A stretch of 64,000 bases of DNA from Spirodela intermedia (taxonomy: Eukaryota > Streptophyta > Magnoliopsida > Alismatales > Araceae), in the NCBI GenBank assembly GCA_902729315.2, contig LR746274.1, positions 1,240,001 to 1,304,000 of the forward strand. The letters are read 5' to 3'. Under the pieces are notes generated by a model. That model made no database searches and had not been told where the DNA came from. It saw nothing but the letters and a program-made list of their open reading frames with translations. A program made the position numbers and the translations under genes. How positions within the stretch are numbered: position 1 is the stretch's first letter; every line of letters begins with the position of its first letter. This document shows positions 23,101 to 36,309 of the stretch, one piece after another.

Positions 23101-26100
23101 GAGAATTTCATAACTAAAAAAACTTCTCCAGGTTCAGCTGATCCAAGTGCAGCCTGTATGGAACAACATGTTTTTACCTCCGTGCTTCAAAGGGTTTTCT
23201 CGTATAGAATGACTCCACTTTGCTTTGGTCATTGTTCGAAATTCACATTTCATTTCCTCCTCAATTCTGATTATTTTTTCTTAGTACTGTACTGTTCTGC
23301 CAGCCTTCTAGTAGATACTGTTGGATTCATTTTTGCCAACTGTAGTTGCTTTCAGAAGCATATTCGGTGAACCCTTGGGTTTTCTTTTTTTCAAGATCTC
23401 TCAGAAAATGTTGTGGATGCTTGTTTCTATGTAACTGTTCCATTAAGAGTGTGTCATGACTTTTTTTTTCTTTTTATTTCAGATAGGTTGGTGGAGTGTA
23501 CTTCTCTCAAGAGAGCCATAGAAGTTGTGTACTCCGCAACTCTACCCAAAGCATCAAAACCTTTCATTTATATGTCTATTAAGCTCCCATCTGAGCATAT
23601 AGACGTAAATATTCACCCCACAAAAAGGGAGGTATTGTATGCTAAATACCTGTCTGCTAAACTAACCAGGAGCCTGATAATATTCTGAATATTATATTTG
23701 GAAGTCTGTATTTCCACAGCACATTCCTAATGCAGACGGCAAAATATTATAACGTTTAGCCCTTAAATATAACTGGTTATGTTTTGACACGTTTGTTTTC
23801 ATATGCCTTGAGATTTGTATTTCATGTTGTTTTCCAGGTAAGCCTTTTGAATCAAGAATGTATTATTGAGACCATTCAGAATGCAGTGGAGAGCAAGCTG
23901 TTAAGTTCCAATACCATCAGGACATTTAACTCTCAGGTTCAAATTAACTCCACTACAAATGCGTAGTAGTAACTGAGATATGTTTGTCTGAACTCCGGAT
24001 TATTTCCTAGTGCTTGTCGCTGCTCTGCTACCTCCCTTGTTTCTTCATCATTTATCTTAAAGATGCCCATTTTATGGACATTTTTGTATGAGGGGGGCAG
24101 CACATCTTTCCCAGGCTTCCAAAACCTATGTGGTGCATCATGTCTTACACTTGTGACAGTGTGACAGGATGGAAATGGAGCCATGACATCTACTAAAAGC
24201 ATCTGCTGATGATCAAATATCAGGGCCGGGTTATTAAAGATCGCCATGCTGATTTACGGCAGAATCAAATTCAGGGAAGATGAGAGCAGCCTTCTTGAGG
24301 AATCCTGCTGATGTGGGTGGGAGATGGGGGACCAGTGTTAGCTATGGGACTCACGGTGAATGGAGCTCGTGGTATTCTTTCTACTTGCCCCGTGAGGGCT
24401 TCCAATTGGCTCAAGAAACAGTGGTCTTGCTGTCTTTGCCGCCTGGTTATTGTCAAGCAGACACCACATTTGCATCACCATTTCTGATAATAGATTTTGG
24501 AGCCAATATAACTTTAGTTTATTGACTCTATGTACATTGTGAATAAGAATATAGGGTAATACACCGATTACAGGGCAGACAGACCTAGTTTGCTTATTTT
24601 GGAGGTTAATATATCAAATACTGTAGATAGTCTGGTATGTACACAAAAACCCCATATTACAGTGACTATGCGAATGGAGCAAACATCCAATCTAGAGTGC
24701 ATTGTACGTATGTTTCTTGGGGCTTGATCGTTGTATGCAAGCATATGTTTCTTAGCTTGTGCATGTCTGCATTTCCGAAAACATCTTTCTGCTGCTGAAC
24801 TTGCTCTGAAATGCTCTGGTTCGGTACTGAAATATCCGAGTTCAAGCAGAATTATTGTCACCCTACACCCAACAAAAAAGATTAACTAAATTCAGGCATA
24901 CTGCTGAATGAGAGGAGATCTCAGAAAGAGGTTGAAGATGAGGAACATTGAGGCTACCTGACGTTTTTAGTCGATCTGAATCCCATCTCCTTCACTTTAA
25001 AAACAAGGCCTGGATGAAATCATGTTTATCCGCCTGAACCAATATGGATCAGGTGATTCTGAACTAATTCCGCTGAGTATTCTCTCAACCTCCTTAATTC
25101 CTATTATTATAATCCACATTAATATATGGCTTTGTGGTCTCCTGACATCCATTCAGTATATGGATTACACAACCAAACTGCAGCGCATGTGCTTGGTTGT
25201 TATTGGGTACCCTTAGCTTTTATTCCAAGTCTAAATGCAGCTATTTAATCATATCCGTTCTTAGTTTTATTCTGATATTTTAAACCTCAATGGCATCCTA
25301 TGATCTGAAAGTAGTTAGTTTTCATCACCCAGATACGGAATAGTTTCAATGTACGTTTGCTGATGTGTTTGACTGAGTTGTTTATCCTGGCTTTAGTCAT
25401 TTTTCTGGGTGCACTCATTATACATTACACATCCTTGATTCACATTCTTTTAACAATCTAAGGATTTATCTTTTCTTGCAACAATTTAGTCACGAATTCT
25501 GGTCTATTTTACAGGCAATCAATTCGTCTACTAGTTTTAGTGGAAACAAGGATGTACAACTCAAGTCATTCTCTGGTATATTCCTGCCAAAGTAGTCAGG
25601 TTATTACTTGCGTTTTGAGCCTTCATTTCCATTTTCAATGCTTATAAAGTCCATTTGATGATGTAGGAACAAAATCTTCCAAAACTCCTGTCCATAAAAT
25701 AGTGAGGACCGATTCACGGGATCCTGTTGGGAGATTGCATGCTTATTTCCAAGATAAGGATGCATCACAAAATGAAAAGAGACCTGACTTGTGTGCTGTA
25801 AGGTATCTTAAAATTATTATATCTGTCCAAGATTATCAAAATGACAATTTTCTGGAGACAAATAGATGTTTACTGAGTAACATATCGCTAAAATGCTCTG
25901 GTTTGTCTATACTCTAATCTACATCTTCTTGCTGTAATGTCCTTTATGATTGTAGAATTTTCTTCTTCACTCTTCCTCACGGTATATTCACTGTAACTGT
26001 GATTTGGGATTCCACTGATCTTGTCCTGGATACAGGGGTTACCATTTTTAAATGTCCATATTCCACTGTAGCTCTTACGGTTATGTAAAAGGCTCCTCAG

Positions 26101-29100
26101 GTCTTATATTCTGATCTTGCATTTAAATTGGGCAGTACAGTGATGCATTTTTTGGTTGATATTTATTCACATTATCCTCCAAAAGAAACGCATAGCTGGT
26201 TTTATGTTGACGAATGCTTGAGTGCACAAAATGCAAGGGATGATTGCATATGCTACAGAAAAGGGAAAAAATTAAATGGCATATAGATATGGGGAGTAGT
26301 ACAATGTAACACCCTTGGTTGCACTTTAAAGAGATGTAATTTATCTCCCATGTCAGAAATATGGCAGTTAGTATATGAACTCCCTCTTCGTGCGCTATGT
26401 TTCAGTTTCTCTTTGGTCGTGCCATTTTTTTGGGACTTCATGGTAGACTAAGTTACTCTTTGCTTATTTTTTCGGGCAACAATTACAGGAGTGCTATAAG
26501 ACTGAGAAGGAACCCCAAAGAGACAGCAGACCTTAGTAGCATCCAGGAACTTCTCAGTGACATTGACTCAGATGTTCATTCAGGTGGTTCGGGATACTTT
26601 TTTAAAGACACTGCATAGAAATATAAACTTATGCATAATTATTTCCAATCATGCCAGAAAATTACCCTTAAAACTGAATCATGTGTACTGTCGTGATGTT
26701 GTGCTGATATGTTTGCCTGTTTGTCATGATAGGTTTACTGGAAATTGTGAGAGATTGCACATATGTTGGGATGGCAGACGATATTTTTGCATTGCTTCAA
26801 CATGAAACCCGCCTATATCTTCTCAATGTTGTGAACGTGAGGTGCTTAGTTTTGCTTGTTTTTTCTGCATTTCTCTTGGAATTGTATGCGTATCTAGAAA
26901 TTGAGATGATCATTTCAAGATTTATGCGTCCTCCTCTTATTTCTCGTAATTTTATTTCCTATTATTCCTTTATTTACTTGTTGCCTTCCATATCTTCCAC
27001 CTTCGAGAGGGGCAAGAATGCTAAATCGGCCTGTGAGGTTAAACTTCCTTATAAACATCTAGTGGTATGAAATATTTAAATTACTTGAATCCTTCCTGGT
27101 TTTAAGACCAAACTCTGTACAGTGTTTTTTGAATATCATTCCAGTAAACAATCTCAGAAATCGCTCATCATGAATTCCATGAAAATACATTTAGAATGTT
27201 GTGCACTCGAGTTTTTTAGAATGTCACAGGGTTTGCTAAATTAAAGTTCGCGACGTAAGATCTTACAGAATGATTTGACTGTAAGATACAATTGAAAAGC
27301 TCTAATGTGATATCAGGAATTTTGAAGGGTGATGAAGAATAGAAGATTTGCACTCTTTGATCCTTTAAATAGGGGCTGTCTGCAGACAAGAACACTCCAG
27401 ATGGTGGGAGATTTAACGTCTCATCAAGCCAACACCCACAACATCTATTTACATGCAAATACCTACCTTATCATTAGTCAGCATCCTTATAATTCTGTGC
27501 CCAATAAAAAAAATTAAAAAAATCGTAGGAAAAGATCTAAACACAGTGGTGACTTAACGGAAAACTATTCCTTAATGAATAAATTCCAGATCGATGTTAT
27601 TGGGGCCAGGTATCCAATAACCTCACTCTGGACACCAACCTCCTTCAACACGACAGGAGTAACTTTCTTGTTTGATTGAAGATAAGCAGTTATGTACAAT
27701 GTTATGCGAAAGTGACAAAAGCTAGCTTCTTTGATAACATTTCTTTCGACGGATAAGCTTGATTCTTCAAATGTGAGATAATAATCATGTTCTGACTTGT
27801 CCCATTCTAAGAAAACTATGCTTGGGTATTGTGTAGCTTTTTCAATGATTCGATGGAAACTTTTTTTTGTTGGCAGCAGAGAACATAAAATAACTGGATT
27901 GAATTTTTTCCTCTTACCAGCAAGGAACTTATGTACCAGCAAGTAATACGAAGATTTTCCCATTTCAATGTCATACAGCTCAGTGATCCAGCTCCACTTC
28001 CAGATCTATTACGTATGGCACTAAAAGAGGTAGATGTTGATCCTGGAGATGATGAGAATCGTGAAACTATGGAAAAGATTGCTGAGGTAAAAGATTACCC
28101 TAATTCCATTTTCGATTGCTGAAAGTTATTGGGTTAAGTTATTCAAAGAAAGTTATGCATTACTGCGGCGTATTGTGTCAATTTTAGTTATCTATGGGTA
28201 TGTTTTTTTGGATAGCAGTCAACATAATTCCAATGTCTTGGATTTGGGTTATTCATTATTTATTTCAATTAAAATATTAATAATAGCTTGATATTATTAT
28301 TTAAGAATCCATCAAAATCTTCAGTAGGTGTGTTTATTTTAGAATTCTACTTCACCGAATAGGCTGAACCATATAGCTGCTTGATCAGTTCGGTCATCGC
28401 AAATTCATTGGGAAAAAAACCTCTAATGAATTTATCTAAACCGAGGGAACGTGGGATTTGTCCTGTCAATACTAGAAATGTGATTTTGATGTTCTGTTCA
28501 GTTATCAATAAGTAATTCACGAAAAGTACGGTGGCTTATCCTTCGTGCAACTCTTTGGACCATTTAAAATGAGCAGAACACCATTTACACATCTGAACAC
28601 CCATTTCTATTTTTTTTAGCTAGGGTGGGAGATTAGGAAAGAGTGTTTCAGAATTAGGAGTCATTTTTCGTATCTTTGGGAAAGAGGGTAGACTTGGTGT
28701 CTGTTACATATTTTATGGCCCTGTGTATTTTTTATGCTTTATGAATTTGTGGTACTATTCACTTTCAAATAAAGAACGGTGTGTATACTCCTTGTTCTTT
28801 GGAATTATGTTTTATCTAACTATCTATGAATATTCCGGTAAATATTTATGCACTAATAATTATTTTTTTCTCACATCCATGGTTTACGTGCCATTTATAG
28901 ACGATGCATTGTGTTTTCGTGCTTGGCAGTGTGAGAAATAAGTAGCGAATTCCATTGCACCATGTTTGGATTTGATTTGGGAAATGATCAAGGAACTTTC
29001 TACATTTAGCCCACCCTTGATAGTCTGTCATTCACAAATGCAAGAGGTATTATATTGATATCATGCTGGTACTCTGATAGCTTATCATTATCATGTTATT

Positions 29101-31175
29101 ATCGTGCCACTTTAAAATACGAGAGTTACTATAATGCGTCAATTAGTGATATTATAGTGCATCAGAAATTAGTAGTTTTTTTCGTTGTTGTTACTTTATT
29201 GCTAATATTCTTTAATGTATTTGTTGAGCAAAACATGACTTTATCGTTATGTGAGGTAGATCTGTTTGTCATTTATTCTGTGGCAGGGATGGTAAGCATT
29301 GCTTCTCTATCATTAATGGATAGGATTCGTTACATTTTCTGCAAATGGTAGCCACAGATGTAAAACTGTCTCATTCAACGTTATGTATTTTAGATGAATA
29401 CTGAGTTGCTCAAGCAAAAGAGCGAAATGCTACAGGAGTATTTCTGCATTCACATCGATCAGCAGGGGAACTTGTTGAAGCTGCCTGTTGTCCTCGATCA
29501 GTACACGCCTGACATGGACCGCGTTCCTGAATTTTTGCTTTGCCTGGGAAACGATGTACGCTTGATACTCCTCATTTTCCCTGCTTTTTTATCTGCTAAC
29601 TCATAGATGATAGCACAGACAATCACTATGTATGGATATCCCAGTAAAAAAAGTCAAAAGTCATCAAACATGTCCTTGAGCAGAACGCCTTCGGGGTGTT
29701 TATATAGGATAAGAGTTGAAATTTAAGCTCCACTAATAAGATCATTGAACTGCAAGCTCACGCCATGTTTTGATGTGTGCTGGATCGAGAGCTTTTATGG
29801 GCTGGTTTGTACATCATTATATGTACTCTATTTTTCGTGTGATGTTTTGACATTTGTAGGTTGAATGGGATGAAGAGAAAAATTGTTTCCAAACAATTGC
29901 TGCTGCTCTTGGCAACTTCTATGCAATGCATCCTCCTCTTCTTCCAAACCCATCAGGCGATGGGTTTCATTTCTACAAGAAGGATAAACAGGACGACAGT
30001 AGCAATCAAGATGAAAAGCACGGTCAAAGTAATGCAGGTATAGAACTCCCAGTGAATAATCTTTTCCAAAGATTCTTGCATCTGATTCCTCCCTGATTGT
30101 ATTAGACCCATGTAGCAATTTTTTACGAACAAAAGTCTATGCTTCAGTGGGTATGAAGAAGTACAAAGAATGTGTGATCCACTAACGAATCTGTTCAGCA
30201 TTTCCTTCTTTTTTCATTTTGTTCTGGTTTCTTGTCCAGGATCAAAGTTTTAACAACTTTCCGATTGTCTTCTTTTTACCTTTTACTTGATGTAGAAGGT
30301 GGACCATAACTAGTTGTGTTCATCAATTTTAAATTCATCTTTCAGACTGCCGGCAGTTGATCTTTGTCAACGTTTTTGCTTATGTTTTTACTGTCAAGCA
30401 GAGGTCAAAGACGGTGAAGAAGATAATGTGGACCACCAATTACTTGCAGAAGCAGATACAGCATGGGCTCAGCGAGAGTGGGCAATTCAGCATGTACTGT
30501 TTCCTTCCATGAGACTGTTTCTTAAGCCACCCAAGTCCATGGCAACTGACGGGACATTCGTTCAGGTTTTTCTTTTTCCTTTCTTCCCCAAAATATAAGC
30601 CATTTTCTGTGCGCATGAAGTGCGACTCATGCTAACTTAAACATATAGGCATGTGAATACAATATATATATATATATATGTATATATACGGCTGTATATG
30701 TTGCTTCCTGAATGATAAAATTTTACCTACTTGTGGCTCTGTCAGACTGGTACCTATAGTTTATAGGATCATATTTTTTATCCCCCTGAATCAATCAGCA
30801 CGAACGCCTTGCGGCTCCATGGCTCTTTATTCTTGAGTTTTATTATATTGAACTGTGCTCGAACTGAAATGGGAAACTTAAGATAAATTTTAGTCACCTT
30901 GTCTCTGTCGCTCTGGGGCCTATAGTTTCTATAGTTGCAGTTTTATAACATTATACTATGTTTGAACTGGAATGGGGAAATTTAATAATTCCAATGAATA
31001 TTGCATAAAAATAGCATCCTTATGAATTACGTTCAATTTTCTTTTATTCATGTTCCATTTATCATTTGGTGCATTATATGGATGGTTCTAGAAGCTGATG
31101 GGCCTCCTTTGTTGTTCTGACTTTTGATAGGTTGCCTCCTTGGAGAAGCTCTACAAAATCTTTGAAAGGTGTTAG
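20136..31175 (+). CDS. MLH1: DNA mismatch repair protein MLH1, complete
   Basis: MLH1 is the MutL homologue that pairs with PMS1 or MLH3 in mismatch repair and meiotic crossing-over. Sixteen exons join in phase: 20136-20399, 21598-21770, 21869-21941, 22057-22191, 22299-22509, 23483-23631, 23838-23936, 25515-25575, 25667-25802, 26489-26583, 26733-26841, 27921-28086, 29394-29555, 29860-30037, 30402-30565 and 31131-31175. The protein has 739 residues, close to the Arabidopsis length. GHKL ATPase motifs are present: [20 protein letters not shown] and [16 protein letters not shown], then [10 protein letters not shown]-type [11 protein letters not shown]. The C-terminal domain includes [20 protein letters not shown] and [17 protein letters not shown], and the protein ends in the conserved FERC. 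An in-frame ATG at 20031 would add 35 residues; I prefer 20136 because conserved sequence begins after it and the extra stretch looks non-coding. No lesion was seen. Confidence 0.96.
23937..25514. other. Large MLH1 intron, no recognised gene
   Basis: This intron of about 1.6 kb contains two open frames of about 80-100 codons (minus near 23939-24247, plus near 24280-24525) without recognisable domains. It may hold an old repeat fragment. I see nothing firm. Confidence 0.4.
30661..30690. repeat. (AT)n microsatellite in MLH1 intron
   Basis: A short AT dinucleotide run with TATATG variants lies in the last MLH1 intron. Confidence 0.8.
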
Positions 31176-31799
31176 CCTCAAGGCCCCGAGCTTTCTCAGA
31201 AGCCATGATCAGAAGTCTCCATCTCTGAGATAATCCAGACTGGCTAATGTAATCAATCTTTCAGATAAGACTGCAACTTACTTCAAGCTTTCCTTATTTG
31301 GTGAAAAATAGTTCAAACTTTGTTGTCTTGTGATAAATGCAGGGGGGGTTGAATTTTTGAAGCCTCTCTCTCCTTGACATGGGAGAGTTGAAGAGCTCAA
31401 CGGCATTGCTGATAAGCTGATGACGGTGGTGTTCTGAGGACAATATCATCTATAACGGTTGATTCAGCTTAAACTTGAACCCCTTCTTAAAAGAGCTTCT
31501 GGTTTTCTTGCACATACACCCTTCCTAAAGCCATTTTGTAAAAAAAGAAATTTTGTTAATATTTGCGTGTGCACGTTATGGGGCATGTAGTGGTTGCAAT
31601 CCTCATGCTCGTTCTACTGCACACAAAGATCTTTGAGATTTTTTACTAATGTAGATGTTGGATGATCTTCGAATACCCTTTTGTTTATAAATGTTTAGTT
31701 AAGTACGGAAAGCTTTACTTATCAAAGTATAGGTTTGTTTGTTTATCTTCATTAATTAGGAATATACTTAACTCTAGGCCATAAGATGAATTTGGTAGT
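31176..31799. other. MLH1 3' flank
   Basis: This is the untranslated and intergenic sequence between the MLH1 stop and the retrotransposon relic. No gene or strong polyadenylation hexamer is seen. Confidence 0.5.
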
Positions 31800-31995
31800 C
31801 ACTCTCCTTCCTACAAATCATACGAGAATATTTCTGGATAACCACAGAATTTTTGGGCTCCACAAGAACCCTGGAACAGGTAGGGACATTCACAAGGCCA
31901 TACTCTCCTTAGATTACTCTTAAAGTTTTCTCTTCCTTCTTCCCTCCAAGGGAAACTTTAATGTTTACTCATGACACTTTGATATGTATTATCAA
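31800..31995 (-). repeat. Candidate 3' LTR of the gypsy relic
   Basis: Landmarks CTCCTTCCTA, CACAAxAAxCCT, ACTCTCCTTAGA and TTTAATGTTTACTCATG occur here and again, in the same order and orientation, at about 35548-35760. On the element's own strand this is the downstream copy. The outer edges are uncertain. Confidence 0.55.
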
Positions 31996-32360
31996 GGAGT
32001 TAGACCACCTTAGTCTGCCCCATCTAATTGTGGGTAATATGTTATATTATGTTTTAATTTAATCTCTAATCACAAGTAAATCTTAACTTATGATAATGAA
32101 GACTTATTAGGAACCCTAAATGAAGTTCATAAACAAATAGTCGTATACATGTTGGAGCATTTAGATTGGTTAGATGAAACTTGTTACTAATAGGGCTTTA
32201 TACTTATTTTTTTGACAAACACACAACATACCACAAAGTTCTTAATTGTCTTCTTCTATTAGCCCATAATACATCTTGTGCCAATTATTTATAGGTATGT
32301 AGGATCCCCAAGAAACCCCTTAGCACGGACTCATGATAAGTCTTTAGAAGTGAATTAATG
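31940..32360 (-). pseudogene. Gypsy integrase relic, internally deleted
   Basis: Minus-strand fragments resemble the integrase HHCC region (LLKTYHESVLRGFLGILHTY) and, after a gap too short for a full core, the conserved block before the third catalytic region (PQLDG with QTKVV). Much of the catalytic core between them is absent. Confidence 0.6.
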
Positions 32361-32459
32361 TTGTGTGATCCTTTTGGTATCACAAGTCATTAATGATACA
32401 AAAGAAGTTCCCAATGTATGATGTATTTTGGTCATTTGTCAAGTCTTTTTTCTCTGATC

Positions 32460-33600
32460 TTATGGGGGAAATCGTGATAAGGCATATATTGTCTTGTTGT
32501 TTGTGTTTAACTTGAGTTGGATTTTGAATCATATTTGAGTAGTTTAATCAGCCACATTTGTTACTTGAAGTGATGTGTTGTTATTTTAATAAGAACTTCA
32601 AGCTCTACTAGTTTGTGTGAATGACAAAATACTACCTCAATAAATATTGTTTTCATCGTATAACTATTAAAACAATCACCATCAGCTCATGTCCAATTGG
32701 TGTCTCCCTTAGAGTGTTTTGACAAAAATATGCAAGTGGTCGTCATTTTTGGAAGGTATACTTATTATGATGTATCTACCTCCACAATGAAGACTTGTGA
32801 AAAATCCAACAAGATTAAATTTGGAACAATCGTTAGGATAAGTTTGTATTTACTAAAATCATGATCAACATTTGCTCCCTATAGACAGACAAGTATTTTT
32901 TTTGAGCTGCTAGATTAGTGGATATGTCAAAGCTTCATCATTATTGACGAACCTTTGATAATACCTATTAGTGTCATAAAACCCCTTAATGTTGGTAAGG
33001 GTGGGCTAATTGATCACAATGGCAACTTTGGCTTGGTCAACCTTGACGCCTATCTTGGACACTTGGTGTCTTAATTATTCAATGTGGTTCTATTAGAACA
33101 CACTTGTTGATGTTGAGGTTTAATTAGTGTTGTAGAGAATGGTGAGTACTTGAAGCAAGTGTGCCTCATGTGTAATGGAGTCATTGTTATAAGGTAAGAT
33201 GTCATTAAACAACACAAGTATAAATTCCTGATTAATTTTTTTGAAAATAGGGTTTATCAAGCATTAGAAGGATTCCAACACATATGAAAGAACAAACAAA
33301 ATCACTTTGACTTCATAGTGTTCTTTGTGTATTTTGAACACTAATTTGGGGGTGTTAGATTCCTTATATTTTGATTTGGTGATAGTTGAACTTAGGGTCT
33401 AATTTAGAAAATATAATTACTTCATATAGCTCATCAAATAACTCTTCCACCACTACTATGAAAAATTGATTTAGAATATGATTTAGTTTATTACGTGGTA
33501 GTCCTTTACATAATATTTAGTTGTCATCTTTTTTCTTGACCAATAGTACTAGGTTGACAAAGGGTTATTCAATGATTAAATTATCATAACTGCACACATC
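32460..33600 (-). pseudogene. Gypsy reverse transcriptase / RNase H relic
   Basis: Minus-strand fragments in shifting frames read LLVKKKDDN, ELFDELYEVIIFSKLD, YHQIKI, FILVLFNDILPY (position of the usual DDIL box, first Asp here Asn) and HEAHLLQVLTIL. They are followed by VSKIGVKVDQAKVAIV, GFYDTNRYYQRFVNN and, at the RNase H end, WLIKLLKYD. These match plant Ty3/gypsy polymerase landmarks in order. Multiple stops make it non-functional. Confidence 0.85.
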
Positions 33601-33949
33601 TTTTGACTTCAACACTCAATTTCATATTTTTGAGAACAAGAGCACATGTAGGGTCAATTGTGAACTAGAGTAGCTCATGGTATTAAGTGATCTTGTGGTC
33701 AATTGACTTAGCTATTGGAAAACTTATGCCTAATGAAAGTAACTTTAAAAACTCTTTGAATTTTTGTACGAGTTCATCTCCTTTTTGGTATTGACTTACT
33801 ATAAGCGAAATGATCCAATAATTGTCAATTGAAATGTGCTGAAATTATACCCAAAACCCTTCATTATGCAATAGTTATCTAGTCAAACACTTCAATAAAA
33901 TAATAGATCTACCTAATTTAGGGTTGCCTTTTATGATGACTAGAGTGTC

Positions 33950-34480
33950 CTTGTTGTTGAACTTTATGATTGAATTGTTTCGTTAGTGCATTTCAAGTAT
34001 TATCTTGTGAGTTCCTAAGTTGAGTGGTAGGAAGTTAGCTCGTATTTGAAAACCTACTAAATCTAACAACACTTCCAAATGCCCTAGTTCTTCACTAAAG
34101 TGCTTGTGCCCAAGACCACACCATAACTTGTCGTGGGTATTAATAATAGGTGTAGGTTGTCCATTAATTCTAAGGAAACTAAGTTGTGAGTGGTTCTGCA
34201 ATTCACCAAAATGTTTATACCTACTTCATCAAACTTGTCTCAAAACTTCAACATTCTCAAGTCGGTTACACCTACTAGAGATTTTAGGACAGTTCAATAT
34301 TATCTAATAACTTAGCCCATATTTACTTCAATGACTTTTAGATTGACTTCACCACCTACTCCTGTTATGAATAATTCACTCTTTGGGTTATCATCATGGA
34401 TTATAAGTATCTACAGCTCCCTTCAGAAAATGTGACTTCATGTGAATTTTTCATTGCAAACATAACATAACTTTTTTATA
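33950..34480 (-). pseudogene. Gypsy zinc-knuckle and retropepsin relic
   Basis: A minus-strand open frame (34201-33983) includes LEVLLDLVGFQIRANFLPLN and GTHKIILEMH, resembling the downstream half of gypsy aspartic proteases. Upstream, KLCYVCNEKF resembles the CCHC knuckle of gag. The catalytic D(S/T)G is not clearly preserved. Confidence 0.55.
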
Positions 34481-35547
34481 TTTTTTGGTTTGAAATTTTG
34501 TATTTATAAGATTTATACATCTCTTTGTCTCTTCTCATTTATATGGGGAAATTCTAGAGTTTGGCACTTGTTGAGCCTAGCTCTAACGATCTATCAACAT
34601 TTCTAAGTTTCTTTTATATTTGCCCATTCCTCTTTTACCACAATTAAGGTTATTTATTAGTGGTTTGAGCATTTTGATTGCTATGTAGACATTTGAGTTG
34701 GCTACCAAATAGTTTCTTTGGATGACCACATGGCTTCATTTCTTTCTTTGACCAGTTGTGTCATTTGCATAAGTTTCTTTTAAACCCTTCAATTTATGCA
34801 GCTTCACCTCTAAGTAGATTTCATGAAAAAAGTGTCCTCTACTACTTCCTTTGGTAATTTCACCATGGACAAAGACATAAGCCCAAAGTACTTTCAATAT
34901 TCTAAGATAGAACCAAATTGTTTAATGTCCAAGGATTGCTCACACAAATTCTTTAGCTATCAAGCTGTGTGAAGTGTTCCAATAGCTATTGCTTGAGCTT
35001 TTGCTGGCAAGTGAATGATTGCCTAACATGGTTCCATTAACAAAAATGATGGGCATCTTCTTCAAAATCTATTCATGTTGTCCTCACTTGTTCTTTCAAC
35101 ATAGGGTGTATGACAAAAATTAACTTTTCTCGGTATGACTAGCCTATGGTGTTATTTATGTTAAATAGAGGAAGATCAAACCATATGTTTCTTTCCATGA
35201 ATCAGGTGACCTTGAAAATACTTCAACATTGGGATGTTCTGCCATTGACAATGTGTGGTCATCACCTTTATGCCAGTTTGCTATGGTGCCATCTTGCTAT
35301 ATGTGTTCTCCTAACCCTCAATTTGTCAAAGCTTCTTTGTGACTAATTTTCTCAACCTCTAGCTATTTCCATGCTGTTTGTTGAAGGTTTGTTGTGACTT
35401 GGATTAGTCATGCCAACATCTGGTGTACAATGTCTATCTTTGCTTTCATCTTTACCTTCATTTCACTCAAGCCATTCTTCACCTCTAAGGCATACTTCTC
35501 CCACACCTCCATGTGGATTTCTATGGCTATATTGATTGATAGGCCTC

Positions 35548-35765
35548 ACCTCCTTCCTAGAAATTAGATAATAGTCGATATGCAAATATGAACAAAGATA
35601 GAATGGATGATCAGATAATGTCTGAGCTTCACAAAAAAACCTAGAATAAGTGGAGACGTCTGAGAGCCCCCACTCTCCTTAGACTCATCTCGTAATTCGA
35701 TCCCTCCCTTCTCCCCGAATGAGAAAACCTTAATGTTTACTCATGGCATAGCCATTGACCCTTTT
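35548..35765 (-). repeat. Candidate 5' LTR of the gypsy relic
   Basis: This is the upstream partner of the repeat at 31800-31995, sharing CTCCTTCCTA, ACTCTCCTTAGAC and TTAATGTTTACTCATGxCA. It precedes the gag-like region on the minus strand. Its true 5' end may extend beyond 35765. Confidence 0.55.
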
Positions 35766-36309
35766 CTCCCCTCCCAAGTTAACCCTCTAGCACAAGTGTA
35801 GATTTGTTTCCGAATTGAAGTAAGCTGGGCATTAGGCCCATTTTCTTGCGTCTTGGATATTAAAGGCCCATTGTGGGCCCAATATTTTTTTTTGTGGAAT
35901 ACGTTGTGGTAATTTCTTAATTGGTAATTAAGAAGGAATTTGTTGAAGGGCCTTATTGGGTATATCTCTAATTAGAACCCCTCACGCATCACACTCTTCT
36001 CTTCACTCTCTAGAGATTGTTCTGATCTCCCCCTTTTTTCCTCTTCTACTTTTGCTATTAGGTAATTTGTGGGGGATTATAATATAAAAAATACAATGAG
36101 GGCACTTGTGTCAATTAGAACTTACAAAGACACGGCCTCTAAGGGTGACTTTATAATATTGTTTATTTGAGGGTACAGATATGAAATCGTTCCTTATATT
36201 GGACACGGCCCCGCACGGGGATCACTCTCTGTCAGTCCGTCCTCAAAACCCTACTGCTCTCTCTTCCTCCTAAAACCCTGCCAGTGGCAACTCCACGACG
36301 ACAGCTGCT
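35766..36309. other. MORF1 promoter region
   Basis: No gene is seen. It contains GGCCCA motifs (35836-35880), a stretch of AT-rich DNA, and a 5' leader with two telo-box-like AAACCCT motifs close to the start codon. Confidence 0.5.
36246..36253 (+). promoter_or_regulatory. Telo-box AAACCCTA upstream of MORF1
   Basis: AAACCCTA lies about 57 bases before the MORF1 start. A second AAACCCT is at 36273-36279. Paired telo-boxes are frequent in genes for organelle biogenesis. Confidence 0.4.

Larger units (their letters stand above)
31800..35765 (-). mobile_element. Decayed Ty3/gypsy LTR retrotransposon (antisense)
   Basis: Read on the minus strand, translated fragments follow gypsy order: a gag-like region (about 35500-34500), a zinc-knuckle relic (CYVCNEKF, about 34470), a retropepsin-like segment (34200-33950), reverse transcriptase (33600-33100), RNase H (33050-32460), and integrase N-terminal and core relics (32360-31950). 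Diverged direct repeats at both ends look like partial LTRs. Every domain is broken by stops and frameshifts, and part of the integrase is missing, so it is non-autonomous and old. Ends and target-site duplication are not determined. Confidence 0.82.

Noticed and set aside
23939-24525. Two open frames in an MLH1 intron
   Set aside because: No known domain, opposite strands, and MLH1 exons flank them cleanly. Possibly repeat debris.
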